Assembly: GCF_005876955.1 (NCBI RefSeq) | Contig: NZ_SSCL01000010.1 | Location: forward strand, 3,587 to 67,586 | DNA length: 64,000 bases | Source of the DNA: Sinomonas gamaensis | Lineage (GTDB): Bacteria; Actinomycetota; Actinomycetes; Actinomycetales; Micrococcaceae | Reading direction: 5' to 3' | Shown here: in pieces, positions 8,909-16,957 of the stretch | Layout: each line of letters begins with the position of its first letter | Numbering within the stretch: the stretch's first letter is position 1 | Translations under genes and position numbers: made by a program | Notes under the pieces: generated by a model | Database searches by the model: none | The model's input: only the letters and a program-made list of their open reading frames with translations | What the model was told of the DNA's origin: nothing

Positions 8909-9689
8909 TGTGGGACCCTCCGTTGACGTCGTAGGTCACGCCGGTCAGATAGCCCGATTCCTCACGCAGGAGGAATTCGATGACGTTCGCGACGTCGTCG
9001 ACCGTGCCGATCCTGCCCACCGGCAATTCCTGGAGCAGGAAGGCCTTGCGCTCGTCGCTCAGCCGACCCCCCATGATGTCCGTATCGATCGAACCCGGCG
9101 CCACCGAATTCGCCGTGATCCCGTATTGCCCGAGTTCGCGGGCGAGCGTGCGCGCCATTCCGAGCAGCGCGGCCTTCGACGACGAATAGGCCGCCCGCCC
9201 GTACACCCCGCCGCCTCGCTCGGCAGACGCGGAAGAGATATTCACGATGCGGCCGATCTTGTGCTCGGCCATGATCTTCACCGCCGCCTGGGTGATGTAG
9301 AACGTGCCATTGAGGTTCACATCGATCACGCGGCGCCATTCCTCGTCCGTCACTTCGAGGAAGGGGGTCGGCGAGCTGATCCCAGCGTTGTTGACGAGGC
9401 CCACGATCTGCGGAAGCGATTGCGCGATCTGCGCGACTGCGGCGTCGACCGAGGCCCGATCGCTGATGTCCGCGCCGACGCCAAGAGCCGCACCGCCGTG
9501 CTGCTCCTGGATCTCGAGGGCCACCTTCTCGCTCGCCTCGCGATCGAGGTCGACGACGGCGACAGCCCAGCCCTGCTGCGCGAGCCGGTGCGCCGTGGCC
9601 CGCCCGATGCCTCGGGGCGAAGCTGCGCCGGTGACAATGGCGGTGCGCTCCGTGGGGAACGGTGCGGCGGGGTATGCGGGCAGAACCAT
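8901..9689 (-). CDS. SDR family oxidoreductase
   Basis: This is a classical SDR with TGAASPRGIGRAT, an Asp at the end of beta-2 (VVDLDRE) that predicts NAD preference, NNAGISS, the catalytic Ser-Tyr-Lys (SSASAER..YSSSK) and a glycine-rich C-terminus ending DVNGGSHIA. It is related to the SDR at 10639-11391, which shares the unusual SPRGIG/SARGIG coenzyme loop. The ATG comes immediately after the TAA of the isomerase gene. Substrate unknown; the cluster suggests a sugar or sugar acid. Confidence 0.85.
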   Translation of the reverse strand: MVLPAYPAAPFPTERTAIVTGAASPRGIGRATAHRLAQQGWAVAVVDLDREASEKVALEIQEQHGGAALGVGADISDRASVDAAVAQIAQSLPQIVGLVNNAGISSPTPFLEVTDEEWRRVIDVNLNGTFYITQAAVKIMAEHKIGRIVNISSASAERGGGVYGRAAYSSSKAALLGMARTLARELGQYGITANSVAPGSIDTDIMGGRLSDERKAFLLQELPVGRIGTVDDVANVIEFLLREESGYLTGVTYDVNGGSHIA

Positions 9690-10646
9690 TTACTTCTCCG
9701 TTTCTGACGTTTCACGAGTTGTGCGTGCAGGCAGAATGCTGCGCAGGTAGTCGGCGTTCGAGGCCCCGACGCTCAGGCCGTCACCCCCATAGTGCTCCAC
9801 GACAAATGCCCCGTTGAATCCCTGGGCAATCGCGGCCTGGGTCATCTCCCGGTAGTTGATGATGCCGAGCTCGAGCGACGTCGGGTGGGTGAGCACCAGG
9901 TCCCGCGAGGGATCCTCGAGCCGCGCATAGTTCTTGATGTGCCAGTAGTTGGCATGCGGGAGCGTGAGCGCGAACGTCTCCTGCCAGCTCTCGATGGGCC
10001 GCTGCTGCCGGACAAGGTTGCCCACGTCCGGGTTGAGGCCGACGGCGGGGTGACCGATGTCCTCGAGAAACCTCACCCCGTCCTTCCCGCTACCGAGGTA
10101 CGTATCCTCGTACAGCTCGAGGGAGAGCTCGATGCCCACTCCCGAGGCATGCTCGGCGAGCTCGCGATAGCGGCGCACGGCAAGCTCATACGTCTCCGGG
10201 TCGGTGGGGCGCTGTGCGCCGGGCACGGTCCAGAACCACGTCACCTGCTTCTGCGCATCGAGCAGCTCGTCGTGCAGGCCGACGCAGACGATCGGGACGC
10301 CCAAGGCCGCGGCGGCATCGACGGTCCGGTGCGCGAGGGCCAGATTGTCCTCGCCTCGCTCGGGGTGGATGACGCTGCGGCGTACGACCGAGATACCGGG
10401 AACCTCGAGCCCCGCATCCTCGAGGACCGCGCGCAGCTCGGCGACGCGCGGATCTGGGAGATCGCCGATGCTGATCCACGACGTCGGGATTTCGACGGCG
10501 GAGAAGCCCGCCTCGACGACGGGCTCGAGCTGCTGCCGCCAAACCGCGGAGGGCAATTCGGCGACGGGGACGCCGTCGTGCGTGCCCGGGAACTGGAGCA
10601 TCGCAGCCGCGATGGACCAGTCGGCGCCGGGGAGCGTTCTAGCCAA
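9690..10646 (-). CDS. Sugar phosphate isomerase/epimerase-like TIM barrel protein
   Basis: This AP-endonuclease-2 superfamily TIM barrel resembles xylose-isomerase-like or hydroxypyruvate-isomerase-like proteins. Likely metal ligands are the Glu in LSLELYEDTYLG, the Asp/His region NPDVGNLV, the His in WHIKNY and a late Glu in FVVEHYGGDG. I prefer a TTG start at 10646, eight bases inside the upstream SDR gene. The first strand (DWSIAAAMLQF) would be cut in half by the ATG at 10601. It sits between two SDRs, as expected for alternating oxidation and isomerisation of a sugar. Function beyond the fold is not known. Confidence 0.8.
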   Translation of the reverse strand: MARTLPGADWSIAAAMLQFPGTHDGVPVAELPSAVWRQQLEPVVEAGFSAVEIPTSWISIGDLPDPRVAELRAVLEDAGLEVPGISVVRRSVIHPERGEDNLALAHRTVDAAAALGVPIVCVGLHDELLDAQKQVTWFWTVPGAQRPTDPETYELAVRRYRELAEHASGVGIELSLELYEDTYLGSGKDGVRFLEDIGHPAVGLNPDVGNLVRQQRPIESWQETFALTLPHANYWHIKNYARLEDPSRDLVLTHPTSLELGIINYREMTQAAIAQGFNGAFVVEHYGGDGLSVGASNADYLRSILPARTTRETSETEK

Positions 10647-11391
10647 TGCGGAGGCCCCCGTTGATGTTGTAGGTCGCGCCGGTGATGTAGCCGGCCTCCT
10701 CGCCGATGAGGAATTCGATGAGCGCCGCGACTTCTCCCGGCGTGCCGATTCGGCCAACGGGGAGCTGGGCCAGGAACTTCGGCTTGCGGTCCTCAGTGAT
10801 GGGTCCGCCCATGATGTCGGTGTCGATCGTGGCCGGCGCGATGACGTTGACCGTCACGCCCTGCGGGGCGATCTCGAGCGCGAGCGCGCGCGAGAAGGCT
10901 TCGATGGCGCCCTTCGAGGCCGCATAGGCCGACTTGCTGAACGTCCCTCCGCCGTTCTGCATGGCCGTCGATCCGAGGCTCACGACTCGGCCGTAGCCGC
11001 GCTCCATCATGTCGGGCACCACGCGCCGCGTGATGACGAACGTTCCCGTGGCGTTGATGCGCATGACCCGCTCCCAGGTGGCGAGGTCGAGGTCGAGGAA
11101 CGCGACCGGCGAGCTCACGCCCGCACTGTTCACGAGGGCCTGGATCGGCGGGAGCTCCTGCTCGAACCGGCTGATCGCCTCATCGACTGCGGTCTCGTCC
11201 GAGATGTCAGCCCCTACACCGAGTGCGCGCACCCCGAAGGCCGCCTCGATCTCGCCCGCGAGGGCCTTGACCGCGCTCTCGTCGATGTCGAGGAGCCCGA
11301 GGTTCCACCCCGACTTCGCGAGCCGACGGGCGACTTCCGCCCCAATTCCGCGCGCCGAACCGGCGCCCGTGATCACTGCTGTGCCTGCCAT
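10639..11391 (-). CDS. SDR family oxidoreductase
   Basis: This is the first catabolic gene after the GntR gene. The coenzyme loop is TGAGSARGIG, with Asp at the end of beta-2 (LLDIDES) favouring NAD, then NSAGVSSP, catalytic YAASKGA and C-terminal NINGGLRIG. Its nearest relative in the window is the SDR two genes downstream. The ATG has a textbook AAGGAGAA site. A palindrome-like sequence at 11412-11423 lies just upstream, so it probably heads a transcript controlled by the GntR protein. Confidence 0.85.
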   Translation of the reverse strand: MAGTAVITGAGSARGIGAEVARRLAKSGWNLGLLDIDESAVKALAGEIEAAFGVRALGVGADISDETAVDEAISRFEQELPPIQALVNSAGVSSPVAFLDLDLATWERVMRINATGTFVITRRVVPDMMERGYGRVVSLGSTAMQNGGGTFSKSAYAASKGAIEAFSRALALEIAPQGVTVNVIAPATIDTDIMGGPITEDRKPKFLAQLPVGRIGTPGEVAALIEFLIGEEAGYITGATYNINGGLRIG

Positions 11392-11411
11392 GATTCTCCT
11401 TGCCGTTTGAT

Positions 11412-11423
11412 AATCTATATAAT
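11412..11423. promoter_or_regulatory. Candidate GntR operator upstream of the SDR operon
   Basis: On the minus strand the sequence ATTATATAGATT matches 10 of 12 bases of the perfect palindrome ATTCTATAGAAT at 13253-13264. It lies in a short AT-rich patch in otherwise very GC-rich DNA, 20 bases from the SDR start. Autoregulated FadR-type operators of this AT-palindrome kind are common, so control by the neighbouring GntR protein is a fair inference. Confidence 0.5.
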
Positions 11424-11461
11424 TCTTGATCTTGGGAAGCCTTCGGACTGGGAAGGTCGGC

Positions 11462-12181
11462 TCAATCTGCCTGCGTCAGCGAAAGGCTGAGGACCCGTGA
11501 GAGGTGATCGCGCATAGCCCGTTCCGCGGCGTCCGGATCACCGGTGGCAATGGCTTCGGCGATCGCGGAATGTTCGGCCAGGACGTCCTCGGCGTCCGGG
11601 ATGCCATTGAGGAATGACTGCCGCATGCGCTGGGCCTGGGCGTCCAGCGTGGCGGCCAGCCGGAACAGGAAGTGGTTTCCGCAGCCGTGCAGGATGCCGT
11701 CGTGGAACGAGTGGTCGAGCTTGAGGAATTCGCGGAGCGCGTCCTTCTGCTGCTCGCCATCCTTCCCCTCGAGCCGGGACGCCGCCTCGCGCTGGCCCTC
11801 AAGGACGTCGCGGAGGTGGCTCGGGACGGAGGGGTCGCCGAGTTCCGCGGCGCGCCGCACGGCAGCGACCTCGAGGACGAGCCGGGCGTCCATCATGGCC
11901 ACCTTCTCGTCGGCGGAAAGGTGCGGCGCTGCCGTATAGCCCTTGTTCGCCACGTACTTCACGAGACCTGTGGACTCGAGCTGCACGAGCGCCTCGCGGA
12001 CCGGAGTGGGCGAGACCTCCAGAAGCTGGGCGAGGGCCTCGACCCGAAGCGGAGCGCCCTCCTCGACCTGCCCCTCGACGAGCATCTCGAGGATCGACTC
12101 GTAGACGCTTTCGCGCAGTCCGGCTCTGCGGATGGCGCGCGCGCTGCTCTGGACGGTCCGTTGGTTCATGAGATCTATCAT
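11462..12181 (-). CDS. GntR family regulator, FadR/FCD subfamily
   Basis: The N-terminal winged helix spans roughly residues 20-85 (RESVYESILEMLVEGQV, then EVSPTPVREALVQLESTGLV). An all-helical FCD ligand domain follows with ARLVLEVAAV, the metal/ligand-site pattern DHSFHDGILHGCGN and EHSAIAEAI. FCD regulators usually sense sugar acids or other carboxylates and repress nearby catabolic genes. The start overlaps the 2-hydroxyacid dehydrogenase stop by four bases (ATGA); an ATG four codons later (12169) is also possible. Confidence 0.88.
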   Translation of the reverse strand: MIDLMNQRTVQSSARAIRRAGLRESVYESILEMLVEGQVEEGAPLRVEALAQLLEVSPTPVREALVQLESTGLVKYVANKGYTAAPHLSADEKVAMMDARLVLEVAAVRRAAELGDPSVPSHLRDVLEGQREAASRLEGKDGEQQKDALREFLKLDHSFHDGILHGCGNHFLFRLAATLDAQAQRMRQSFLNGIPDAEDVLAEHSAIAEAIATGDPDAAERAMRDHLSRVLSLSLTQAD

Positions 12182-13209
12182 CCGACATGCGCCGTGCCGG
12201 CACCCTGTGGCTCTCGGTGCCCGGCCCAGGCTTCAGGGTTCACGGCGTTCCGCGGCACGACGCCCTGGCTTGCGTCGATGATCGACTCCATCACGCTGCC
12301 CGAAACGGCGTCCGTGAAGCTATCCGTCCAGCACAGCGAATGGGGCGCGAGGATCACGTTGTCCATGGCGACGAGCGGGCTCTTCACGTCAAGCGGCTCC
12401 CGCTCGAACACGTCGAGCCCAGCGCCGGCAAGGCGTCCGTCCGACAGGCGGCGAATGAGCGCCTCCTCGTCCACGACGCTGCCGCGGGCGAGGTTGATGA
12501 GTCGGGACGTGGGCTTCATGAGCGAGAGCTCGCGTTCGCCGATGAGGCGGCGGGTCCCGGCATTCGCCGCGACCGTGATGATGAGGTAATCGCTCTGCGC
12601 GAGGACGGAGTCGAGCGCCAGGACCTCGACGCCGAGGGCGTCGGCCTCGCGACGGCGGTCGGAGCGGTTGTAGGCGACGGTCCGGATCCCCAGCGCGCGG
12701 ACGAGTCGAGCCGTTTCAAGGCCGATGCCGCCGAGTCCCACGATCCCGACGGTGGCGCCGTCGAGCCCCGACCCGCGCCAGGCGGCGCGTTCGTCCCATC
12801 GCCCCTCGCGGACCAGACGATCCTTGATGACGAGGTTGTGGGCGAGCGCGAACAGCAGCGCGATCGCGGAATCGGCGACCGGGCGACGGACCGCGTCGGG
12901 GCAATTGGTCAACAGGACGCCGCGCCGTGTGCACGCCTCGACGTCCACCGCGTCGAAGCCTGCTCCGAACCGAGCGATGTGCCGGAGCCGGCCGCCGGCG
13001 GGCAGCGATTCCTCGGTGACGCGTTCCGCGCCCAGGACGAGCGCGGCGTCGAAGCCCTCGAGCTGGTCGGCAGCGAGGTGGCCCATCTTCTGGGGCAGGA
13101 CCTTCCATTCAAGTCCGGCCTGCGTCAGCCGAGAGAGGCCGATATCCCCGAAGATGGTGCTGCCGTCCTCCTCCGCGTAGCCCTTGGTGACTGCGACTCG
13201 ATAGGTCAT
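12178..13209 (-). CDS. D-2-hydroxyacid dehydrogenase
   Basis: This is an NAD(P)-dependent dehydrogenase of the D-isomer 2-hydroxyacid family (phosphoglycerate/glyoxylate/C-terminal-binding-protein type). Visible landmarks are Rossmann GLGGIGLETA, catalytic Arg in NLARGSVVDEEAL, Glu in the segment after GAGLDVFE, and His in LAPHSLCWTD. The ATG at 13209 is chosen because GGACGGAG precedes it; an earlier in-frame ATG lacks a site. It is the promoter-proximal gene, followed by gntR, and the palindrome at 13253-13264 lies 44 bases upstream. Confidence 0.86.
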   Translation of the reverse strand: MTYRVAVTKGYAEEDGSTIFGDIGLSRLTQAGLEWKVLPQKMGHLAADQLEGFDAALVLGAERVTEESLPAGGRLRHIARFGAGFDAVDVEACTRRGVLLTNCPDAVRRPVADSAIALLFALAHNLVIKDRLVREGRWDERAAWRGSGLDGATVGIVGLGGIGLETARLVRALGIRTVAYNRSDRRREADALGVEVLALDSVLAQSDYLIITVAANAGTRRLIGERELSLMKPTSRLINLARGSVVDEEALIRRLSDGRLAGAGLDVFEREPLDVKSPLVAMDNVILAPHSLCWTDSFTDAVSGSVMESIIDASQGVVPRNAVNPEAWAGHREPQGAGTAHVG

Positions 13210-13252
13210 GGGGTCTCCGTCCTTCAGCTGCCCCTTCATCGGGGAAATCTAT

Positions 13253-13264
13253 ATTCTATAGAAT
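13253..13264. promoter_or_regulatory. Candidate GntR operator (perfect palindrome)
   Basis: ATTCTATAGAAT is a perfect 12-bp palindrome inside an AT-rich island (13248-13266), just upstream of the hydroxyacid dehydrogenase-gntR transcript. A near copy lies at 11412-11423 before the SDR operon. Two matching palindromes flanking one regulator gene support autoregulation plus control of the catabolic genes. Confidence 0.55.
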
Positions 13265-13294
13265 TTGAGGGACCGAGGACTTGTCAACCCCCGG

Positions 13295-14227
13295 TCATTC
13301 GCCCTCGTCGGTCCCCGTCCAAGGCCCGTCTGGGCCCAGCAGCATCTCCCGCAGGGTCTGCACCACCGCATCGGCTGCCGCTGACATCGGCTCGTGATCC
13401 GGCGTCGCGAGGGCGAATCCTGCCGTGAGCTCGGGATCGGTGATCCTGCGCAGGCTGAACTCGTTGCCGTGGAACCGGGCCTCTGCCGCCGGCCGAGGGA
13501 GGACGGTCACGCCGAGCCCCAGCGCGACCGCGTCACGGAGAGGCCGACTGTGCTCCATCTCGATCAAGACCTTGAGCTCGAGACCCGCCCGGCTCAGCGT
13601 CTGCTCCATCAGGTTCCTCAGCGTATGGGTGCGCGTGGGAAGAATGAATTCGAAATCCGCGAGCGCGGAAATTGGGACTTCCTCCTCGCCCGCTCCCGGC
13701 ACTTCGAGATCGGCCGGAGTGACAAGGACGAGGGGGTCAGTAGAAATGCGATCGAATTTCACGCCCCGAATCGGCCCGGGATCATACACGAGCGCAGCAT
13801 CAATCTGCCCCATGCGAATCGCCTGGCTGTGAATCACCGTGAGCGTCTCGACGATTCGCAGGACGATGCGCGGATAACGCGAGCGGATGGTCTGGAGAAT
13901 CGGGATCGTGAGCGACGAGGCCAGGCTGTAGGGCGCCAGGCCGATCGTGACCGTCCCCGAGGGGCTCGAGAGTTCGGAGTTGATCTCGTGGTGTGCCTCG
14001 GTCTCGAGCCGGAGAATGCTCTGGGCATAGCGATACAGGGAACGGCCTGCGGCAGTCGGAACAATTCCCCGCCGACTGCGCACGAGCAGCTGCTGCTTGA
14101 ATTCCGATTCCAAAGCCGAGACATGCTGGCTCAGTGCAGGCTGGGCGAGATGCAGCAATTCAGCGGCCCTCGTTATCGTCCCGCTGTCGACGATGGTCAC
14201 AAAGTACCGCAGACGCCGCGTTTCCAT
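13295..14227 (-). CDS. LysR family regulator divergent from pxpABC copy 1
   Basis: A LysR helix-turn-helix occupies residues 1-60 (RLRYFVTIVDSGTITRAAE, AQPALSQHVSALE), followed by the two-lobed co-inducer domain. It is of the Nac/Cbl-like type, ending in a variable acidic tail (GTDEGE). The ATG at 14227 is chosen because CGGAGAT precedes it and METRRL is the normal beginning for this group; an ATG ten codons upstream lacks a good site. It is divergent from the 5-oxoprolinase genes and paralogous to the regulator at 27410-28339, which has the same arrangement. It most likely activates pxpABC. Confidence 0.88.
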   Translation of the reverse strand: METRRLRYFVTIVDSGTITRAAELLHLAQPALSQHVSALESEFKQQLLVRSRRGIVPTAAGRSLYRYAQSILRLETEAHHEINSELSSPSGTVTIGLAPYSLASSLTIPILQTIRSRYPRIVLRIVETLTVIHSQAIRMGQIDAALVYDPGPIRGVKFDRISTDPLVLVTPADLEVPGAGEEEVPISALADFEFILPTRTHTLRNLMEQTLSRAGLELKVLIEMEHSRPLRDAVALGLGVTVLPRPAAEARFHGNEFSLRRITDPELTAGFALATPDHEPMSAAADAVVQTLREMLLGPDGPWTGTDEGE

Positions 14228-14254
14228 CAAGATCTCCGATGTTTCGGTCTGTGC

Positions 14255-14290
14255 CATAAGGCAGCCATATATGTCTATGCGAAACGCATA
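14255..14290. promoter_or_regulatory. Candidate LysR operator region between lysR and pxpA (copy 1)
   Basis: The divergent spacer holds a perfect inverted repeat TATGCG-AAA-CGCATA (14276-14290), which also fits the T-N11-A LysR pattern. Just before it, CATAAGG (14255-14261) followed by a TATATG stretch resembles the reverse complement of the repeated element found at the second LysR-pxpA pair. The 36 bases are AT-rich compared with their surroundings. Confidence 0.45.
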
Positions 14291-14368
14291 TTAGCGCACG
14301 GCAACCGCCGCCCGTACGGTTTTTCCATCAGCACCCCCGCTACCAACCCACCAGGCACAGGAGGCTCG

Positions 14369-15151
14369 ATGACGACCACAGTGGACCTGATCGCCGATCT
14401 CGGCGAGAGCTTCGGCGCCTACACGATGGGCGACGACGACGCCCTCCTCGACATTGTCAGCTCGGCGAACGTCGCGTGCGGCTTCCACGCCGGCGACCCC
14501 CGCGTCATGGACCGCACCGTGGCCGAATGCGTCCGGCGCGGAGTCAGCATCGGCGCGCACCCGAGCTTCCCCGACCTCGTGGGCTTCGGCCGCAGGGCGA
14601 TGGATCTCACCGCGGACGAGGTGCGCACCGACGTGATGTACCAGCTCGGCGCCCTCTCGGCCTTCGCCGCCGCACACGGCACGTCCGTCACGCACCTCTG
14701 CCCCCACGGCAGGCTTGGAAATCTCGTGATCACCCGCGAGGACTACGCCGAGGCCATGGTCCAAGCCGTCGCCCTGGTGGACCCCTCGATCATCGTCCTC
14801 ACCCAGGCGGGGGCCGTCGTCGACGCCGCCTCCCGCCGCAGCATCAGGATCGGGCTCGTCGGGGTGATCGACCGCAACTACGAGGACGACGGAACGCTCA
14901 CCCCACGACGGGAGCCCAACGCCGTCATCCATGACACCGATGAGATCGCGGAGCGCACCGTCCGGATGGTCCGCGACGGGGTCGTCATCAGCCGCAACGG
15001 CAAGGAACTGGCCGTGACCACGGACTCCGTGCTGCTGCACGGAGACGGTCCGGACGCCGTCGCCGTCGCGCGCCGCGTCAAGCAGGCCCTGGTCGACGCC
15101 CGCGTCACCATCGCCCCCCTCGCCGGGGCGAACGCTCTCACAGCCCATTGA
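14369..15151 (+). CDS. pxpA: 5-oxoprolinase subunit PxpA (LamB/YcsF family), copy 1
   Basis: PxpA is the LamB/YcsF-family subunit of the three-part, ATP-dependent bacterial 5-oxoprolinase, which opens the lactam of 5-oxoproline to glutamate. The protein shows the conserved opening VDLIADLGESFGAY, then SANVACGFHAGDP, GAHPSFPD.VGFGRR and HLCPHGRLGN. The 260-residue length is normal. The ATG is preceded by AGGAGG. It opens an operon that continues with pxpB, pxpC and an aldolase gene. The second copy at 28777-29583 is clearly homologous but divergent, so the two sets may act on different lactams. Confidence 0.92.
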   Translation: MTTTVDLIADLGESFGAYTMGDDDALLDIVSSANVACGFHAGDPRVMDRTVAECVRRGVSIGAHPSFPDLVGFGRRAMDLTADEVRTDVMYQLGALSAFAAAHGTSVTHLCPHGRLGNLVITREDYAEAMVQAVALVDPSIIVLTQAGAVVDAASRRSIRIGLVGVIDRNYEDDGTLTPRREPNAVIHDTDEIAERTVRMVRDGVVISRNGKELAVTTDSVLLHGDGPDAVAVARRVKQALVDARVTIAPLAGANALTAH

Positions 15152-15188
15152 TCACCGGCACTTGCCGCAACTTCTGCAAGAGACCAGC

Positions 15189-15911
15189 ATGAGAACCCGA
15201 TTAGCACCGTGCGGCGAGGCTGCCTTCCGCGTCCTCATCGAAGACGCCGGTCCGCAAGATCAGTGGGAGGCGGTGCATCGGATCGCGGAATGGATCGGCG
15301 CACGCCCGGTCCCCGGCGTCTATGGCGTGGTGCCGACGTACGACTCCCTCCTCGTGGAGTTCGATCCATCCCGCCAGACGTTCCAGATGCTCTCGGCCGT
15401 ATTCGATGTCGTCCTCGACGACATCCTCCACGACGCCCTCAACCATCCGAACGCGCCGGAGCGCACAGCGCGTCGCTTCACGCTTCCCGTGGTCTACGGC
15501 GGCGAGCACGGGCCCGACCTCGGTTGGGTCGCCGACTACCTCGACATCACCGAGGCCGAGGTGATCGCCCTGCACACGGCCGAGGAATACGTAGTGCGCT
15601 GTCTCGGCGGCCCAGCCGCCTCCTGCATGATCGACGGCCCAGCCTTCCCGAAGCCGATCCCGAGGCTGCCCGATCCGCGCCTCCGGGTGCCGCCGAACGC
15701 GATCTCGGTGGCCGGATCCCAGGGCGTCGTCGGCCCCGTCGCGGCCCCGAGCGGCTGGCGCCTCATCGGCCTCTCCCCCGTGGACGTGATGGACCGCGAG
15801 AGCGCCACCCTCGTCCCGTACCGCCCCGGCGACACGATCCGCTTCAGGTCGATCGCGCCCGGCGAGTGGGACGGCCTCGTCGGGGTCAAGCTCAGTGAGC
15901 TGGTGGCATGA
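15189..15911 (+). CDS. pxpB: 5-oxoprolinase subunit PxpB (KipI family), copy 1
   Basis: PxpB is the KipI-like partner of PxpC. Visible family features are VPTYDSLLVEFDP, LPVVYGGEHGPDL, the helix-rich ITEAEVIALHTAEEYVVRCLG and the C-terminal cyclophilin-like part with PRLRVPPNAISVAG and PYRPGDTIRF. I favour the ATG at 15189; an ATG nine codons earlier is possible but adds residues unlike the family. The stop overlaps the pxpC start. In Bacillus the homologue KipI inhibits a sporulation kinase, but with PxpA and PxpC next door the metabolic role is the better reading. Confidence 0.9.
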   Translation: MRTRLAPCGEAAFRVLIEDAGPQDQWEAVHRIAEWIGARPVPGVYGVVPTYDSLLVEFDPSRQTFQMLSAVFDVVLDDILHDALNHPNAPERTARRFTLPVVYGGEHGPDLGWVADYLDITEAEVIALHTAEEYVVRCLGGPAASCMIDGPAFPKPIPRLPDPRLRVPPNAISVAGSQGVVGPVAAPSGWRLIGLSPVDVMDRESATLVPYRPGDTIRFRSIAPGEWDGLVGVKLSELVA

Positions 15912-16957
15912 TGCTGATCCTCACAGCGGGTCTGACCGTCGTCACCGACCTCGGCCGATTCCAGGGCCCGCCGCTCGGGTTCTCGGTGAACGGCGCGCTC
16001 GACCAGTACTCAGCCCGCGTGGCCAACATCCTCGTGGGCAATCACGACGGCGCCCCGCTCCTCGAGATCACCGCGAGCCGGTTCTCCTTCGCCGCCGAGA
16101 ACGACCTGCTCATCGCGGTCACCGGCTCCGTCGGAACCATTCGGATCGACGGGTACACGGTCGCGGACCACGCGCCCGTCTCCGTCGAGACCGGGCAGAT
16201 CGTCACGATCAGCCCCGGCGCCGTCGGGCTGAGGAGCTACCTCGCCGTCCACGGTTCCTTCACCGTCCCGATGCTGCTGGGCAGCTGCGCCCCGGACAGC
16301 ATGATCGGCTTCGGCCTGCGCCTCGAGAAGGGCCAGCGCCTCGCGTGCAATCTCAGCCAGGCTCCGCTGCGGAACCCCTCGCTGGACCTCCCCCTCCTCC
16401 GGCTCGGGCCGATCGCCGCCCCGATCGAGGAGGAGCCGCACATCGAGGTGACCGACGGCCCCGACATCGCGGAGTTCGGCCAGACCGCGTCGCGGCTCTT
16501 CGAGAGCCCGTACCTTGTGAGCCCTCGCAGCAACCACGTGGGGCTTCGCCTCGCCGGGCACCTCCCCGAGCGCGTCTCGAAGGGCGAGGTCCTCTCGCGC
16601 GGCGTCCCCGTCGGCGCGATCGAGGTCCCCTCGACCCAGGAGCTGCTCGTCCTCCACCGGGGTCGCGGCGTCACCGCCGGCTACCCCGTGCTCGCGGTCC
16701 TCACCCTCCCCGCGTTGGACGCCATGGCCCAGGCACGGCCCGGTCAGCGCGTTCGCTTCCGCCCCACGACCCTCGAGCAGGCTTCGCTCCGTCAGCTCGA
16801 CCAGCACCTGCATCTCACGCGGCTCCGCGAACGGTGCTGGGAGGCTCTCGCCGCGCACGGGGTGGGGGAATTCGACGTCGGACACCCCGTTCAACCGCCC
16901 CAAGAACCCGAGCTTCCCACTTCACAACCACAACCAGCAGAAAGCAGGCTCCCGTGA
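15908..16957 (+). CDS. pxpC: 5-oxoprolinase subunit PxpC (KipA/biotin-dependent carboxyltransferase-like), copy 1
   Basis: PxpC is homologous to urea amidolyase and KipA carboxyltransferase-like domains. Typical stretches are TVVTDLGRFQG, FSVNGALDQYSA, LLGSCAPDSMIGFG, SPRSNHVGLRLAG and HRGRGVTAGYPVLAV. It starts inside the pxpB stop (ATGA). The stop in turn overlaps the GTG of the aldolase gene, so pxpB, pxpC and the aldolase should be translated together. At 349 residues it is slightly longer than copy 2 (337) because of a proline/glutamine-rich tail. Confidence 0.9.
   Translation: MMLILTAGLTVVTDLGRFQGPPLGFSVNGALDQYSARVANILVGNHDGAPLLEITASRFSFAAENDLLIAVTGSVGTIRIDGYTVADHAPVSVETGQIVTISPGAVGLRSYLAVHGSFTVPMLLGSCAPDSMIGFGLRLEKGQRLACNLSQAPLRNPSLDLPLLRLGPIAAPIEEEPHIEVTDGPDIAEFGQTASRLFESPYLVSPRSNHVGLRLAGHLPERVSKGEVLSRGVPVGAIEVPSTQELLVLHRGRGVTAGYPVLAVLTLPALDAMAQARPGQRVRFRPTTLEQASLRQLDQHLHLTRLRERCWEALAAHGVGEFDVGHPVQPPQEPELPTSQPQPAESRLP

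Noticed and set aside
15189-15911. KipI-type sporulation kinase inhibitor
   Set aside because: Full pxpA-B-C context, twice in the window, supports the metabolic 5-oxoprolinase subunit; no sporulation genes are seen.
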